Origin: Bacillus sp. FJAT-26390
Lineage (GTDB): Bacteria > Bacillota > Bacilli > Paenibacillales > Paenibacillaceae
NCBI RefSeq assembly: GCF_001682865.1
Contig: NZ_MAQX01000035.1
Coordinates: forward strand, 186,001-250,000
DNA length: 64,000 nt
Direction of reading: 5' to 3'
The translations under genes and the position numbers were made by a program. The first letter of the stretch is position 1. Each line of letters opens with the position of its first letter. Under the pieces are notes generated by a model. The model was not told the DNA's origin, did no database searches, and saw only the letters and a program-made list of their open reading frames with translations. Shown here piece after piece: positions 18,197 through 26,692 of the stretch.

Positions 18197-18236
18197 AAAC
18201 GGCAGATGAAGGAGCACTCCTTCGCCTGCCGTTTAT
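18197..18236. terminator. Bidirectional terminator between the APH-like gene and comA
   Basis: AAACGGCAG pairs with CTGCCGTTT, extended inside by GAAGGAG with CTCCTTC. T-rich flanks occur on both strands, so it can end both converging transcripts. Confidence 0.87.
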
Positions 18237-18291
18237 TATTTACCAGCTAAATGCTTAATTCCGTGAATCATGGAACGATAACCTGACAAAC

Positions 18292-18942
18292 TTAATATTG
18301 TTCCAAGCTAATAAGGCCTAGGCGCTGCGCCTCTTTAATCGCTTCCGAACGAGAGCGTACGTTTAGCTTATCGAATATGCGCGACAACTGGTATTCCACA
18401 TTTCTCTGACTCACATGGAGCATCGCCGCCAGCTCTTTATTGCTAATGCCCGTTGCTACCTCATGCAAAATCGTTTGCTCTTTTTCGTTGATGGATACAT
18501 CCTCGATCGTTACTTCCGAACGACCAATGGTGACCTCATGACGTCTAAGCTGTTTCAATAGCGAAATCGGGATAACGGTGTCGCCTCTCATGGCGCTGCG
18601 TATTGCGTTATGCAGCTGTTCTCTGGATACCGTCTTGGATATAAAGCCTGAAACACCTGACTCTATTAACAAATTAAAGTGTGATCCAATCTCATAGCCG
18701 GAATAAATAATGACCTTGCGCTGAGGATCCTGTTGAATTAAACGCTTGGTCAATTCTAATCCGCTAATGCCTGGCATATTCAAGTCACATAAGATCAGAT
18801 CAAAATGCTCTATTTGCACGATATCCAATGCCTCGATCGCTGATAGAACAACCGAGACAGACATTTCACTATCTTGCTCAATCATGTTTTTAGTTCCTTC
18901 CCCAACGGAAGGATGATCATCAACTAATAAGATACGAATCAC
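18292..18942 (-). CDS. comA: ComA-like response regulator of the ComX quorum-sensing system
   Basis: A NarL/LuxR-type response regulator of 216 residues. The receiver domain has acidic DD (8-9), phospho-acceptor Asp53 (LCDLNMPG) and Lys103 (SKTVS). The C-terminal LuxR helix-turn-helix is GISNKELAAMLHVSQRNVEYQLSRIFDKLNVRSRSEA. It resembles B. subtilis ComA in detail: DDHPSVGEGTK, the IYSGYE segment, ISKT, and an HTH with VEYQLSRIFDKLNVRSR. The start is GTG 18942 with GAGGGG 8 nt upstream, overlapping the comP 3' end by 23 nt. In B. subtilis, phosphorylated ComA turns on surfactin and competence genes (known); the targets here are unknown. Confidence 0.9.
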   Translation of the reverse strand: MIRILLVDDHPSVGEGTKNMIEQDSEMSVSVVLSAIEALDIVQIEHFDLILCDLNMPGISGLELTKRLIQQDPQRKVIIYSGYEIGSHFNLLIESGVSGFISKTVSREQLHNAIRSAMRGDTVIPISLLKQLRRHEVTIGRSEVTIEDVSINEKEQTILHEVATGISNKELAAMLHVSQRNVEYQLSRIFDKLNVRSRSEAIKEAQRLGLISLEQY

Positions 18943-21316
18943 GCGATATTCCCCTCTCCGATCTGCCGGTTGTCATGTCTTCTGGCAACAAAATAACAAC
19001 CTCTAGGCCGTTACCGCGTTCCGAATAAAATGATATGTCACCTTCTAGACCTGTCACCCGCTCTTTAATACCCGACAAGCCCATATGCTCAAAAGAAACA
19101 ATCATTTGATTGACATCCATTCCGACACCATCGTCCTGATATCGGAAATATATCGTTCCTTTACGTAGCTCGAGCTCGAGAATGACTAATTTTGCCTGTG
19201 AATGCTTGTCTGCATTGCGCAGCAATTCTTGCACGATCCGATAAATAGCCGTAATTTGTTCCTCATTTAGTGGACGGCTGAATGTTTTCGCACGGAAATC
19301 AACCGCAAAGTTCACCCTCATTTGCGTATGCTCTATGATCGATTCAACAGCCTCAACGACGCCCATCTCTTTCAAAAGCGGCGGCCGAAGCTCGTTGCAG
19401 GTCTCACGAATTTGGTGAATAACATCCAGCAGTCCCTCTTTGATGTCCTCCAGCTCGCGACCGAGGTTATCCGAAATCGGATAGTCCATCATAATGGCTT
19501 CAAGCTTTCTGTACCATAGCAGCTGATCCTGGAGCGCCGAGTCGTGCAAATCCGCGGCAAGCTTTCTTCTCTCGTTCTCTGACAAGCAAAATAACAAACG
19601 AAGCACCCATGGCGAGGTGGAATGTTCTTTGCGAACCTCAGATTCCAGATCCTCGATTAATCCTTCAATTAAATATAAATTCTCAAATACGATGCTTGAA
19701 TAGCTGGACATCGTTTTTAGCCAACGGAGCTCGTCCGAGTTAAAGCGGGTATGGTTCGTCTTCATGCCAATCCATAAAATATGGTATCTCGACCGCTGCC
19801 GGCCAATAACAAGTCCTAGACCGTAAGGCAGCTCGATTAACTCCCCTACCTGAAGGGAGTTTACCGTTCCAAGCAAAAACTCCGCGGTGATGAGCTCCTC
19901 GGGGTGCTCTCCCATCGGATATACCGTGTTCTCTGATTGCTCTACAAGCAAAAAAGTAATTCGTTTTACCGGCAAAAGCTCCGAAATTTCCTGCATCAGA
20001 ACCGCTTCCAAATCACCTTGCTTCATGACTCTGGCGATTTTGCGAGAGAAACGGTCAAGGCTATCCTGATAGCTGTACATCGCCTTGAAGAGCTTAGGTC
20101 TGAATCGCTGATCAATTTGTTCCTTCCCATATAGAAACAACGTCATTCCGATGTAGATGACAAAAAATACGCCAAACCATACGGACCATGACGGATTATT
20201 CTCTCCTAGTATTAATATCGCCACTAGCGCGGACACAATGATTGATGGAAAGATGGCTAGTGCAGTGTAGTATTTAAATCTCGTTAAAATAAAATCGATG
20301 TCGAACAATTGATTCGAAGTTGATAGATAGAAATATACAATCGGCAAAACGAATAAGAAGAGCGCTGTAAATGCAGCAGGGAAAATTTGGTTCTTTCCGA
20401 AAATTTGAGGAAGTAAATTCAATGTCGCAAATGGCGTAAAAGCTACCAGATGTGAGATTAAAGTTATCGTAAACAATGAGTGTAATTTGGTATTGCGATG
20501 TTCGATAAACTTGCGAATAAGCTTATATACGCACACTAAATTGCCTAAGAGCAAAATACCGCTAAAGGCCATCTTAATATAAATATAAACTTGTATTGGA
20601 AATAGATCTGTCCAAAAATATAACAAGCTTGTAAAGCCTACTCCGCCCACTACCGCAAATAATAACCGCAGCAGTCTCTTGCTAATGAAGCTTACGTTAA
20701 ATCTTTGCAAATATATGCTCATGAAACTCATAAACAACAATGGGATAAGTGGCATTACGAGATAAAGAATGGCGGTTCCAACAGGATCGCTTCGATAAGA
20801 AGCCGCTGAGCTGTAATAGCTAATTCCTATCGAAATAAAAAATAAAATGAGCATAATTGCTGCTCTATCGTTTCTACGCTTAACATAAAGAAATCCCGAA
20901 AATGCACAAAAAATAATAAGCGATATGCCTGGGATGTATAGCTGAATAAATAGCTCCCATAGCGAGTGTTCGCCTGTCCAGCCTTTTGGAAAGGTGATCT
21001 CTTGCTGACTGTTGTCTTTATGTAAAACAAGCACATTATCAGCATACTCTATCGAATTATATTTTTTCACATTTCGAAATTCATTAACCGGCTCGCCGTT
21101 TACCTCTAAAATCCGGTCGCCAACCCTAATTCCTTTTACTTCTGCCTGACCCGCGGGCTCTATCGATTTAACGATATAATTATCGCTCGAATCATTGATC
21201 AGAATTGCCCCGATTGATGGGATAGTAGCTATAACCGAAGTTAAGTAAACTACTGATGAGAGAAGCACTGCTAGGAAGAGGATTGCTACAATGCGGTTTA
21301 AGAATGTAGGTCTCAT
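18920..21316 (-). CDS. comP: ComP-like membrane sensor histidine kinase
   Basis: A 798-residue sensor for the modified ComX pheromone. Order: an N-terminal membrane helix (about 9-30), a PDZ-like extracytoplasmic segment (IEPAGQAEVKGIRVGDRILEVNGEPV, about 50-85) like that of B. subtilis ComP, eight or so further helices (about 120-400), a GAF-like region (about 430-550), the HisKA_3 dimerisation helix with His591 (LAADLHDSALQDQL), and the ATPase domain (QELLRNADKHSQ, QDDGVGMD, MGLSGIKERV). Local identity to B. subtilis ComP is visible in RETCxELRPxLL, NAxKHSQA and MGLSGIKERV. It starts 33 nt after the comX stop, forming comQ-comX-comP-comA. Confidence 0.92.
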   Translation of the reverse strand: MRPTFLNRIVAILFLAVLLSSVVYLTSVIATIPSIGAILINDSSDNYIVKSIEPAGQAEVKGIRVGDRILEVNGEPVNEFRNVKKYNSIEYADNVLVLHKDNSQQEITFPKGWTGEHSLWELFIQLYIPGISLIIFCAFSGFLYVKRRNDRAAIMLILFFISIGISYYSSAASYRSDPVGTAILYLVMPLIPLLFMSFMSIYLQRFNVSFISKRLLRLLFAVVGGVGFTSLLYFWTDLFPIQVYIYIKMAFSGILLLGNLVCVYKLIRKFIEHRNTKLHSLFTITLISHLVAFTPFATLNLLPQIFGKNQIFPAAFTALFLFVLPIVYFYLSTSNQLFDIDFILTRFKYYTALAIFPSIIVSALVAILILGENNPSWSVWFGVFFVIYIGMTLFLYGKEQIDQRFRPKLFKAMYSYQDSLDRFSRKIARVMKQGDLEAVLMQEISELLPVKRITFLLVEQSENTVYPMGEHPEELITAEFLLGTVNSLQVGELIELPYGLGLVIGRQRSRYHILWIGMKTNHTRFNSDELRWLKTMSSYSSIVFENLYLIEGLIEDLESEVRKEHSTSPWVLRLLFCLSENERRKLAADLHDSALQDQLLWYRKLEAIMMDYPISDNLGRELEDIKEGLLDVIHQIRETCNELRPPLLKEMGVVEAVESIIEHTQMRVNFAVDFRAKTFSRPLNEEQITAIYRIVQELLRNADKHSQAKLVILELELRKGTIYFRYQDDGVGMDVNQMIVSFEHMGLSGIKERVTGLEGDISFYSERGNGLEVVILLPEDMTTGRSERGISRDSYLIS

Positions 21317-21349
21317 GCTGTCCTCTTCCCTTCAAACAATATCAAATTC

Positions 21350-21520
21350 TTAGCCCCACATGTATGCGTATCCGCTGTTTTTCTCGTTTTTGTTCTTCAG
21401 TTCACCAAGAAGAGCTTTTTGTTCTGCAGCCGAGACACCTGCAACTTGCAATTGTCCACCCATAGCCATGGACATTTTTTCAGTGCTGTTTACCAATTGA
21501 CGAATCGCTTCTTTTAACAT
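21350..21520 (-). CDS. comX: ComX pheromone precursor
   Basis: A 56-codon gene found by translating the comQ-comP gap. It begins MLKEAIRQLV and ends NSGYAYMWG. Trp55, next to last, is the expected isoprenylation site; ComX pheromones are short C-terminal peptides with an isoprenylated Trp near the end (B. subtilis 168 ends in QWGD). The N-terminal half is an amphipathic leader, as in other ComX precursors. GGAGG lies upstream of the ATG at 21520. Its position between a prenyl-transferase-like comQ and comP is the canonical comQXPA order. The processing point and prenyl type cannot be read from sequence; the mature peptide is probably within the last 6-10 residues. Confidence 0.9.
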   Translation of the reverse strand: MLKEAIRQLVNSTEKMSMAMGGQLQVAGVSAAEQKALLGELKNKNEKNSGYAYMWG

Positions 21521-21647
21521 TTTAACTCCTCCAATTCGTTACTATTATTATAAAAATATACTACTTCTCTACTATAACAGGAATAGAATCGACAGAAAAC
21601 GCAAAAGTGATTCGTATTTACCGAAGTGACTTTTGCGCGGTGTGTTT

Positions 21648-22577
21648 TTATGCAATTCTTTGATTTATAATATGTAAAAATGTCGATTTCCAAGGACTAA
21701 TCTCCTGAATAGAGTCTACCAGCTCTTCAAATCGATTGTAGTGCATCCGGCTCATGACTGAACCATACAAAATAGTGCCTGTTCTTTCGCATGTTTCGAG
21801 GAAAAGCTCACGCTTCATGGCTACATCCTCTAGCGAGATCCGTCCTTCAAAATACTCCTTTATCCAGCAATCCGCCTCTGCTTCGCTCTCTATTAAATAA
21901 AGCGTGAGCAGCGTACGTTTGCGCTGGAGAAAATCGCTCTTGTCGTCCCATCTCAGCAAATCCCGCAGATCATTTTGAATTTGGGCGGCTATGCCAATTT
22001 CAGCTGCATATTCTGCCACCACTTCGTTCCAAGGCTCACCGGCAAGCATAACACCTGTCATACAAGCGAGCTGCAGCAATGTCGCTGATTTTTGCTTAAC
22101 CATGTCCAAATAGGATTGCTCGTCTACAATCTCATTCATAATGTCGAGCATCTGGCCGTTGGCCGACTGAAGCAGCAGCCTGTTCATCATTTCCATAAGC
22201 GCGATTCTCATCGCATCGGAAGGAGCGCTGCTCAGCATTGCTTGCTGCGACAACGTTAATAGCGCCGAGGCAACATGAATCGCCACAGGCTGAGGAGCCT
22301 GCATCCAGGGCTTGTGTGGAGCGTCCTGGTCCTGCAAATCATCCAATATGTCCGATGCCAAAATAAACAGCTCAACTGCCGCTGCCGCTTCGTACACTTC
22401 GTCGCTATGACCGCCAAACATGCGATAATGAATAACGGTCAGCTGGCCAAACCGAATCGTTTCAGCAAGCTTGTCCTCAATAAAAAGCTCTGCGAATCGT
22501 GCAAGAGGTTCAGCAGTAAAAAACCGCTGAACCATCGTCCGCATTTGATGACCAATGAGTGGAATACTATCGTTCAC
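21648..22577 (-). CDS. comQ: ComQ-like isoprenyl transferase modifying ComX
   Basis: A polyprenyl-synthase-fold protein that would attach a geranyl or farnesyl group to the ComX Trp and aid its processing. The first aspartate motif is DDLQD (79-83, in SDILDDLQDQD) and the second is NDLRD (202-206); both bind Mg-diphosphate in this fold. 309 residues is close to B. subtilis ComQ. I prefer the GTG start at 22577 since GGAGG precedes it by 7 nt; an ATG at 22604 would overlap that site. A TATAAT (22608-22613) upstream gives a possible promoter. It could be mistaken for a housekeeping prenyl synthase; the adjacent comXPA argues otherwise. Confidence 0.88.
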   Translation of the reverse strand: MNDSIPLIGHQMRTMVQRFFTAEPLARFAELFIEDKLAETIRFGQLTVIHYRMFGGHSDEVYEAAAAVELFILASDILDDLQDQDAPHKPWMQAPQPVAIHVASALLTLSQQAMLSSAPSDAMRIALMEMMNRLLLQSANGQMLDIMNEIVDEQSYLDMVKQKSATLLQLACMTGVMLAGEPWNEVVAEYAAEIGIAAQIQNDLRDLLRWDDKSDFLQRKRTLLTLYLIESEAEADCWIKEYFEGRISLEDVAMKRELFLETCERTGTILYGSVMSRMHYNRFEELVDSIQEISPWKSTFLHIINQRIA

Positions 22578-22621
22578 AAGCGATCCTCCGCCAATCAAGA
22601 TCATTCTATTATACTATGAAA

Positions 22622-22852
22622 TCATAAAGTGAACATACGGTGTACCACATTTACAAAATGAGCTAACCAATGATGCTTCATTATGCCGTAACAGTCGCTG
22701 GGATGTTTGCGCTTATTATCCGTTTCGCTATCTTGTTTCTTATTTCCCCCCTCGCTCATTTGATTCATTAAGGTAGCGATCATCTCCATTCGTAATTCCA
22801 ATAATTCTTTGCGCTCGACTGACGGACTTTCGATGCGATCGCGATGATCCAT
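22622..22852 (-). CDS. Small protein of unknown function between ABC ATPase and comQ
   Basis: A 76-residue ORF starting MDHRDRIESPSVERKE with AAGGAGGG 10 nt upstream. A charged helical stretch (ERKELLELRMEMIATLMNQM) is followed by a polar, Lys-rich middle and a His-containing C-terminus. No membrane helix or known motif. It follows the ABC ATPase by 61 nt. I do not recognise the family. The convincing ribosome-binding site supports translation, but no partner function can be assigned. Confidence 0.5.
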   Translation of the reverse strand: MDHRDRIESPSVERKELLELRMEMIATLMNQMSEGGNKKQDSETDNKRKHPSDCYGIMKHHWLAHFVNVVHRMFTL

Positions 22853-22913
22853 TTCTAAAAAGCCCTCCTTGAACATTTCCCTTTTAAATCCTTTGCTTAA
22901 TGTTTGATTATCC

Positions 22914-23657
22914 TTATACGCTGACACTCCTATCCAGTTCAACTGCATGGTGCATATAAACAGCTTCCATAGTCATGCCGCCGCCGGGCAGCTGCGCGAT
23001 AAGCGACGATGGATTATCGCATGTAATAAATTCGCCTTTGCGCATCACGCAAACGCGATTGCAGTTCCGTTGAATCTCTTCCATGTCATGCGAGGCAACG
23101 ACGATCGTTTTCCCCTGTTGCTTAAGCAGCTTAAGCAGCGTCCAATATTCTTTTTTGGCTTGCGGGTCCAGACCCGTTGTCGGTTCATCCAAAAATATGA
23201 TTTTAGGATCATTTACTAATGCAATTGCAAGTGCCGTGCGCTGTCTCCAGCCGCCTGAGAGGCGCTTTACTAATTTATCCGAATATGGGCTAAGTCCAAA
23301 TTGTTCAATGATATTGTCCAAATCATTTTTTCGTTTGTAGAAGCCTTGAAACAGCTCCATAGCTTCACGAACATTCATTTTGTCGACCAAAGACGTGCTT
23401 TGCAGATGGATTCCGATGTCTTCCTTCAATCGTTCTGCATCATGCACCACATCGTGGCCGTATATGCGGATGCTTCCTTGGTCTGGCATACGAATACCCA
23501 TTAGCATTTCGAGCAGCGTCGTTTTTCCTGCACCGTGCGTACCGATAATTCCGAAAATCTCTCCTTCATTTACTTTGAAGGATACCCGATCCACTGCCTT
23601 ATTCGCACCATAGTACTTGCTGACCGAACTTACTTGAATGATCGTTTCCTTTTCCAT
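22914..23657 (-). CDS. ABC transporter ATP-binding protein without adjacent permease
   Basis: A 247-residue ATPase of the drug/lantibiotic-export (CcmA/NatA) class. The Walker A is the variant GTHGAGKTT (Thr-His in place of the common Pro-Asn), the signature LSGGWRQR, Walker B IIFLDEPTTGLD, and H-loop VASHDMEE. I use the ATG at 23657, 11 nt after GGAGG; an ATG six codons upstream has no site. No ABC-2 permease is next to it: the only downstream gene before comQ is a 76-residue unknown. It may pair with a distant permease, or be a relic of a larger operon. Confidence 0.83.
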   Translation of the reverse strand: MEKETIIQVSSVSKYYGANKAVDRVSFKVNEGEIFGIIGTHGAGKTTLLEMLMGIRMPDQGSIRIYGHDVVHDAERLKEDIGIHLQSTSLVDKMNVREAMELFQGFYKRKNDLDNIIEQFGLSPYSDKLVKRLSGGWRQRTALAIALVNDPKIIFLDEPTTGLDPQAKKEYWTLLKLLKQQGKTIVVASHDMEEIQRNCNRVCVMRKGEFITCDNPSSLIAQLPGGGMTMEAVYMHHAVELDRSVSV

Positions 23658-23888
23658 TCCTTGGTTAACCTCCATTCACACTTAAGCTTTGCGTGAGTTA
23701 TTCGTTAATATGCTAGATTCATGTTCTCGGTATATTTCATAGCTTCACGATAACGCATAACACAAACTATTTCACCGAAAACATGACTAGTAATTCACGC
23801 AAATTTTTTGCGGTACCGCAATGTAAGCGCAACCAAGTGATAGAGGATCAACTATTTACCATTCGTACTAAATATTAGATGTATTTTG

Positions 23889-24158
23889 TTATCCACAAAG
23901 ATATCAACAACTCTGTATAAATTGTTAGTTAATTCTGTCGATAATAAGCAGGCATTATAGTAGTATTTTCGCGGATTTCGTCGTTTCATAGGTACAAACT
24001 CATACGTTCCCTATTGTTTATCCATGTTATACACATTATCCACAACTTTAGTATGAAAAAACTATCCCCTTTTCGCACACAATGTGAAGCTTAAGTAAAT
24101 CCAGTGTTTTCAGGGTTTTCTTCATCTTATACACAAAAAGGCACTCGATTGTGGATAA
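23889..24158. other. DnaA-box cluster
   Basis: Five nonamers fit the DnaA-box consensus TTWTNCACA in 270 bp of AT-rich intergenic DNA. TTATCCACA occurs at 23889-23897 and 24036-24044 (plus) and 24150-24158 (minus); TTATACACA occurs at 24027-24035 and 24127-24135 (plus). The boxes at 24027 and 24036 are directly adjacent. No dnaA or dnaN is near, so this is not the chromosomal origin. It resembles the DnaA-box clusters that bind and titrate DnaA in Bacillus. The whole gap 23658-24195 contains no other feature I can support. Confidence 0.65.
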
Positions 24159-24195
24159 CTTTGTGCACAACACTAAATTTGGCAATTAAACGAGG

Positions 24196-25011
24196 TTATT
24201 TTCTCTTGCCGACATACAGCAAATGCGAGGAGGTTCCCAGCAGATGGACGTTATCCGCGTACTCGCAAACAAGCTCCATACATTTTGCATATTCACGCTC
24301 TCCAAGCGATTGCCAATAATCGAATTGCTCCTGCGTCAAAGCGCCGGCAACGCTCGATGAGCCTATTAATTTAACCGTTTCAAATCCATGTGCCTCCATA
24401 AGAGGTTTTATCTCTTCTATTAAATGATAGTAGACGCCAGTGAACCTGCCTTCGTCCGTATGATTAAAGATGCCGTTGTCCATAAAATCTAAAATGGCTC
24501 CCATATTGTCGGTGGGCTTCCAGCTCTGCGGATGCGCAAGCGCTGTGAGCAAATGTCTGATCCTCGTCATAAAAGAAACAAACACATACCCGCCGCTTTG
24601 CGTTACGCGGTATAGTTCTCGGACAGCCTGGTTACGTTCCTCCTGCTGCTGCAAATGATACAGCGGCCCCATCATAAGCGAAGCGTCAAATTGCTCATCT
24701 TGGAGCATCGTTAAACTTTTAGCATTGGCAGTATAGAACCCTTTAAAGCGCTCAGCAAGCCCAAGCTCCTCCGCCTTATCCTCTGCCTGCTGCACCAGCC
24801 TTGGCGTTAAATCCGTTAACGTAACGTCATAACCGCTTCTTGCCAGCTCCATTGCATACTTGCCTGGACCGGCGCCGTTATCGAGCACATGTCCGCTCTC
24901 CGGCAAGTATCGACTGATATGAAACCAATTTACGATAAACTCAAGGGGCGCTCTTTCGAGACGCCCCCATTCATCAAATTGGTTGTAGTATTGTATGATT
25001 TTATCCATCAT
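24196..25011 (-). CDS. Class I SAM-dependent methyltransferase
   Basis: A 271-residue cytoplasmic methyltransferase. Motif I is VLDNGAGPGKYAMELA (Asp-x-Gly-x-Gly pattern with an Asn variant), acidic strand-2 LTDLTPRLV, and post-motif LMMGPLYHLQQQEER, common in small-molecule and tRNA-wobble-like methyltransferases. Start at ATG 25011 after AAGGGAG. It lies between the DnaA-box region and leuA, 30 nt after the leuA stop, so may be read through from leuA. Substrate unknown. Confidence 0.8.
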   Translation of the reverse strand: MMDKIIQYYNQFDEWGRLERAPLEFIVNWFHISRYLPESGHVLDNGAGPGKYAMELARSGYDVTLTDLTPRLVQQAEDKAEELGLAERFKGFYTANAKSLTMLQDEQFDASLMMGPLYHLQQQEERNQAVRELYRVTQSGGYVFVSFMTRIRHLLTALAHPQSWKPTDNMGAILDFMDNGIFNHTDEGRFTGVYYHLIEEIKPLMEAHGFETVKLIGSSSVAGALTQEQFDYWQSLGEREYAKCMELVCEYADNVHLLGTSSHLLYVGKRK

Positions 25012-25041
25012 AAACCACTCCCTTTATGGTTTAAGCCACAA

Positions 25042-26607
25042 TCAGTTAGCTGCTTTAGCCGGGCTGGATTCCACATACCTTTTTCCCGTTGTCATGACCG
25101 CCTGATTGCAAGCTGCGATGTAGGCTTGCGCAGCGGCTAGAACAATGTCCTTGTGAATCGAAGTGCCACGGAAGCGCTGCTGCATATGCACAATGCTCAC
25201 AACCGCTTCTCCATGCGCATCCTCGCCTGTTGACAAGGAGTGAAGCTCCAGATCCTCAAACTCGGCTGCTACCGGAATCGCTTGTTGAATCGCATGGATA
25301 ACCGCCTCAATAGGCCCGGCTCCCATCGCCATATACGACTGCTCCGTCCCAAACTCATTTTCCCGAATCGTTACCGTCGCCGTTCTAGACCGCTGCGTAC
25401 CCGCATGAACATGCAGATCAACAAGCACATAAGGATCTGGCTGCGTCTCTGTCAGCTCGCCCGCAATCCGGATCAGCTCGTCATCCGTGACGATCTTTTG
25501 CGCGTCTGCCGTTTCCTTGAATTTGTCGTACACATCCTGCAACTGAGCATCCGACATGTCGATGCCGTATTCGGAAAGGCGGTGCTTAATCGCATGGCGG
25601 CCGGAATGCTTGCCTAGTATGATCATGTTGCGCGGGATGCCCATCGCTTCCGGGTCCATGATTTCATACGTATTGCGGTTTTTGAGCAGGCCATCCTGAT
25701 GAATGCCTGATTCATGCTGGAATGCATTGCGTCCAACAATCGGCTTGTTGTAAGCGATCGGGAAGTGCATCGCGCGGCTAACCATACGGGACGTTTCAAA
25801 AATTTCACCGATTTGAATGTTTGTCTCCGCTTGAATCGCATCCTTGCGCGTTTCGATTGCCATAACCAGCTCTTCCAACGAGCAGTTGCCCGCTCTCTCG
25901 CCAATGCCGTTTACCGTCACTTCAATTTGCGTGGCGCCCCCATGGATCGCCGCAATGCTATTCGCGACCGCAAGGCCAAGGTCATTGTGGCAATGTGCGC
26001 TATATCTTACCGTTTCGCCGCCTCTGGCTTGCTTGCGCACTGCGCGGAACAGCTCGCTCATTTCCTCGGGCATGGCGTAACCAAGCGTATCTGGCAGGTT
26101 GATAATCGTTGCTCCTTCGGCAATGACCGCTTCTACGAGCTGAATGACAAAATCTCTGCCGGATCTTGTAGAATCCATGGCCGAAAATTCGATTTCATCC
26201 ACAAATTGTTTTCCGTATGCGACCATCTCACGGGCAATTTGCACGACCTCATCACGCGATTTGCGCAGTTGATGATTAAGATGGATGTCCGACGAGGAAA
26301 TAAATAAGTGAAGCCGTCTCCGCGCCGCATCCTGCGTCGCTTTCACAGCAGCGTCAATATCAACCTTTACAGCCCTAGCGAATCCGGCGATCTCCACATG
26401 CTGCAGCTCGCGTGAGATTTGCTGCACCGCTGCGAACTCTCCGGGGCTAGAGACCGGAAAGCCCGGCTCTATGACATCGATGCCCAGTTTGCCCAGCTGG
26501 CGGGCAATGATGATTTTACGTTCCGGATCCAGGGAAGCACCGGGCGATTGCTCGCCATCCCGCAGTGTCGTATCAAAAATTTGAATTTTTTTCATTTCAT
26601 TTGTCAT
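25042..26607 (-). CDS. leuA: 2-isopropylmalate synthase
   Basis: First committed step of leucine synthesis: acetyl-CoA plus 2-oxoisovalerate to 2-isopropylmalate. The N-terminus MKKIQIFDTTLRDGEQSPG and the metal-binding SAHCHNDLGLAVANS are intact; VNGIGERAGNCSLEE and HESGIHQDG follow, and a C-terminal leucine-sensing regulatory domain is present (about 390-510). 521 residues fits the bacterial long form. Start ATG 26607 has TAGGAGG upstream. Expression is governed by two tandem leucine T-box leaders and a perfect sigma-A promoter. leuB, leuC and leuD are not in the window. Confidence 0.95.
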   Translation of the reverse strand: MTNEMKKIQIFDTTLRDGEQSPGASLDPERKIIIARQLGKLGIDVIEPGFPVSSPGEFAAVQQISRELQHVEIAGFARAVKVDIDAAVKATQDAARRRLHLFISSSDIHLNHQLRKSRDEVVQIAREMVAYGKQFVDEIEFSAMDSTRSGRDFVIQLVEAVIAEGATIINLPDTLGYAMPEEMSELFRAVRKQARGGETVRYSAHCHNDLGLAVANSIAAIHGGATQIEVTVNGIGERAGNCSLEELVMAIETRKDAIQAETNIQIGEIFETSRMVSRAMHFPIAYNKPIVGRNAFQHESGIHQDGLLKNRNTYEIMDPEAMGIPRNMIILGKHSGRHAIKHRLSEYGIDMSDAQLQDVYDKFKETADAQKIVTDDELIRIAGELTETQPDPYVLVDLHVHAGTQRSRTATVTIRENEFGTEQSYMAMGAGPIEAVIHAIQQAIPVAAEFEDLELHSLSTGEDAHGEAVVSIVHMQQRFRGTSIHKDIVLAAAQAYIAACNQAVMTTGKRYVESSPAKAAN

Positions 26608-26649
26608 GATTATATGCCTCCTAAAGGTGGGTTGGATTGTTTTTGGGTA

Positions 26650-26692
26650 CAAAAAAAAGCTCGTCGTCTCCTTGTAAGAGACGACGAGCTTT
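26650..26692 (-). terminator. T-box 2 intrinsic terminator
   Basis: AAAGCTCGTCGTCTC (26656-26670) pairs with its complement (26678-26692), with eight T residues following in the minus direction. Mutually exclusive with the antiterminator formed by the T-box element. Confidence 0.9.

Noticed and set aside
23889-24158. DnaA-box cluster as the chromosomal origin
   Set aside because: No dnaA, dnaN, recF or gyrB is nearby and no DNA-unwinding element is evident, so it is better called a DnaA-binding cluster.
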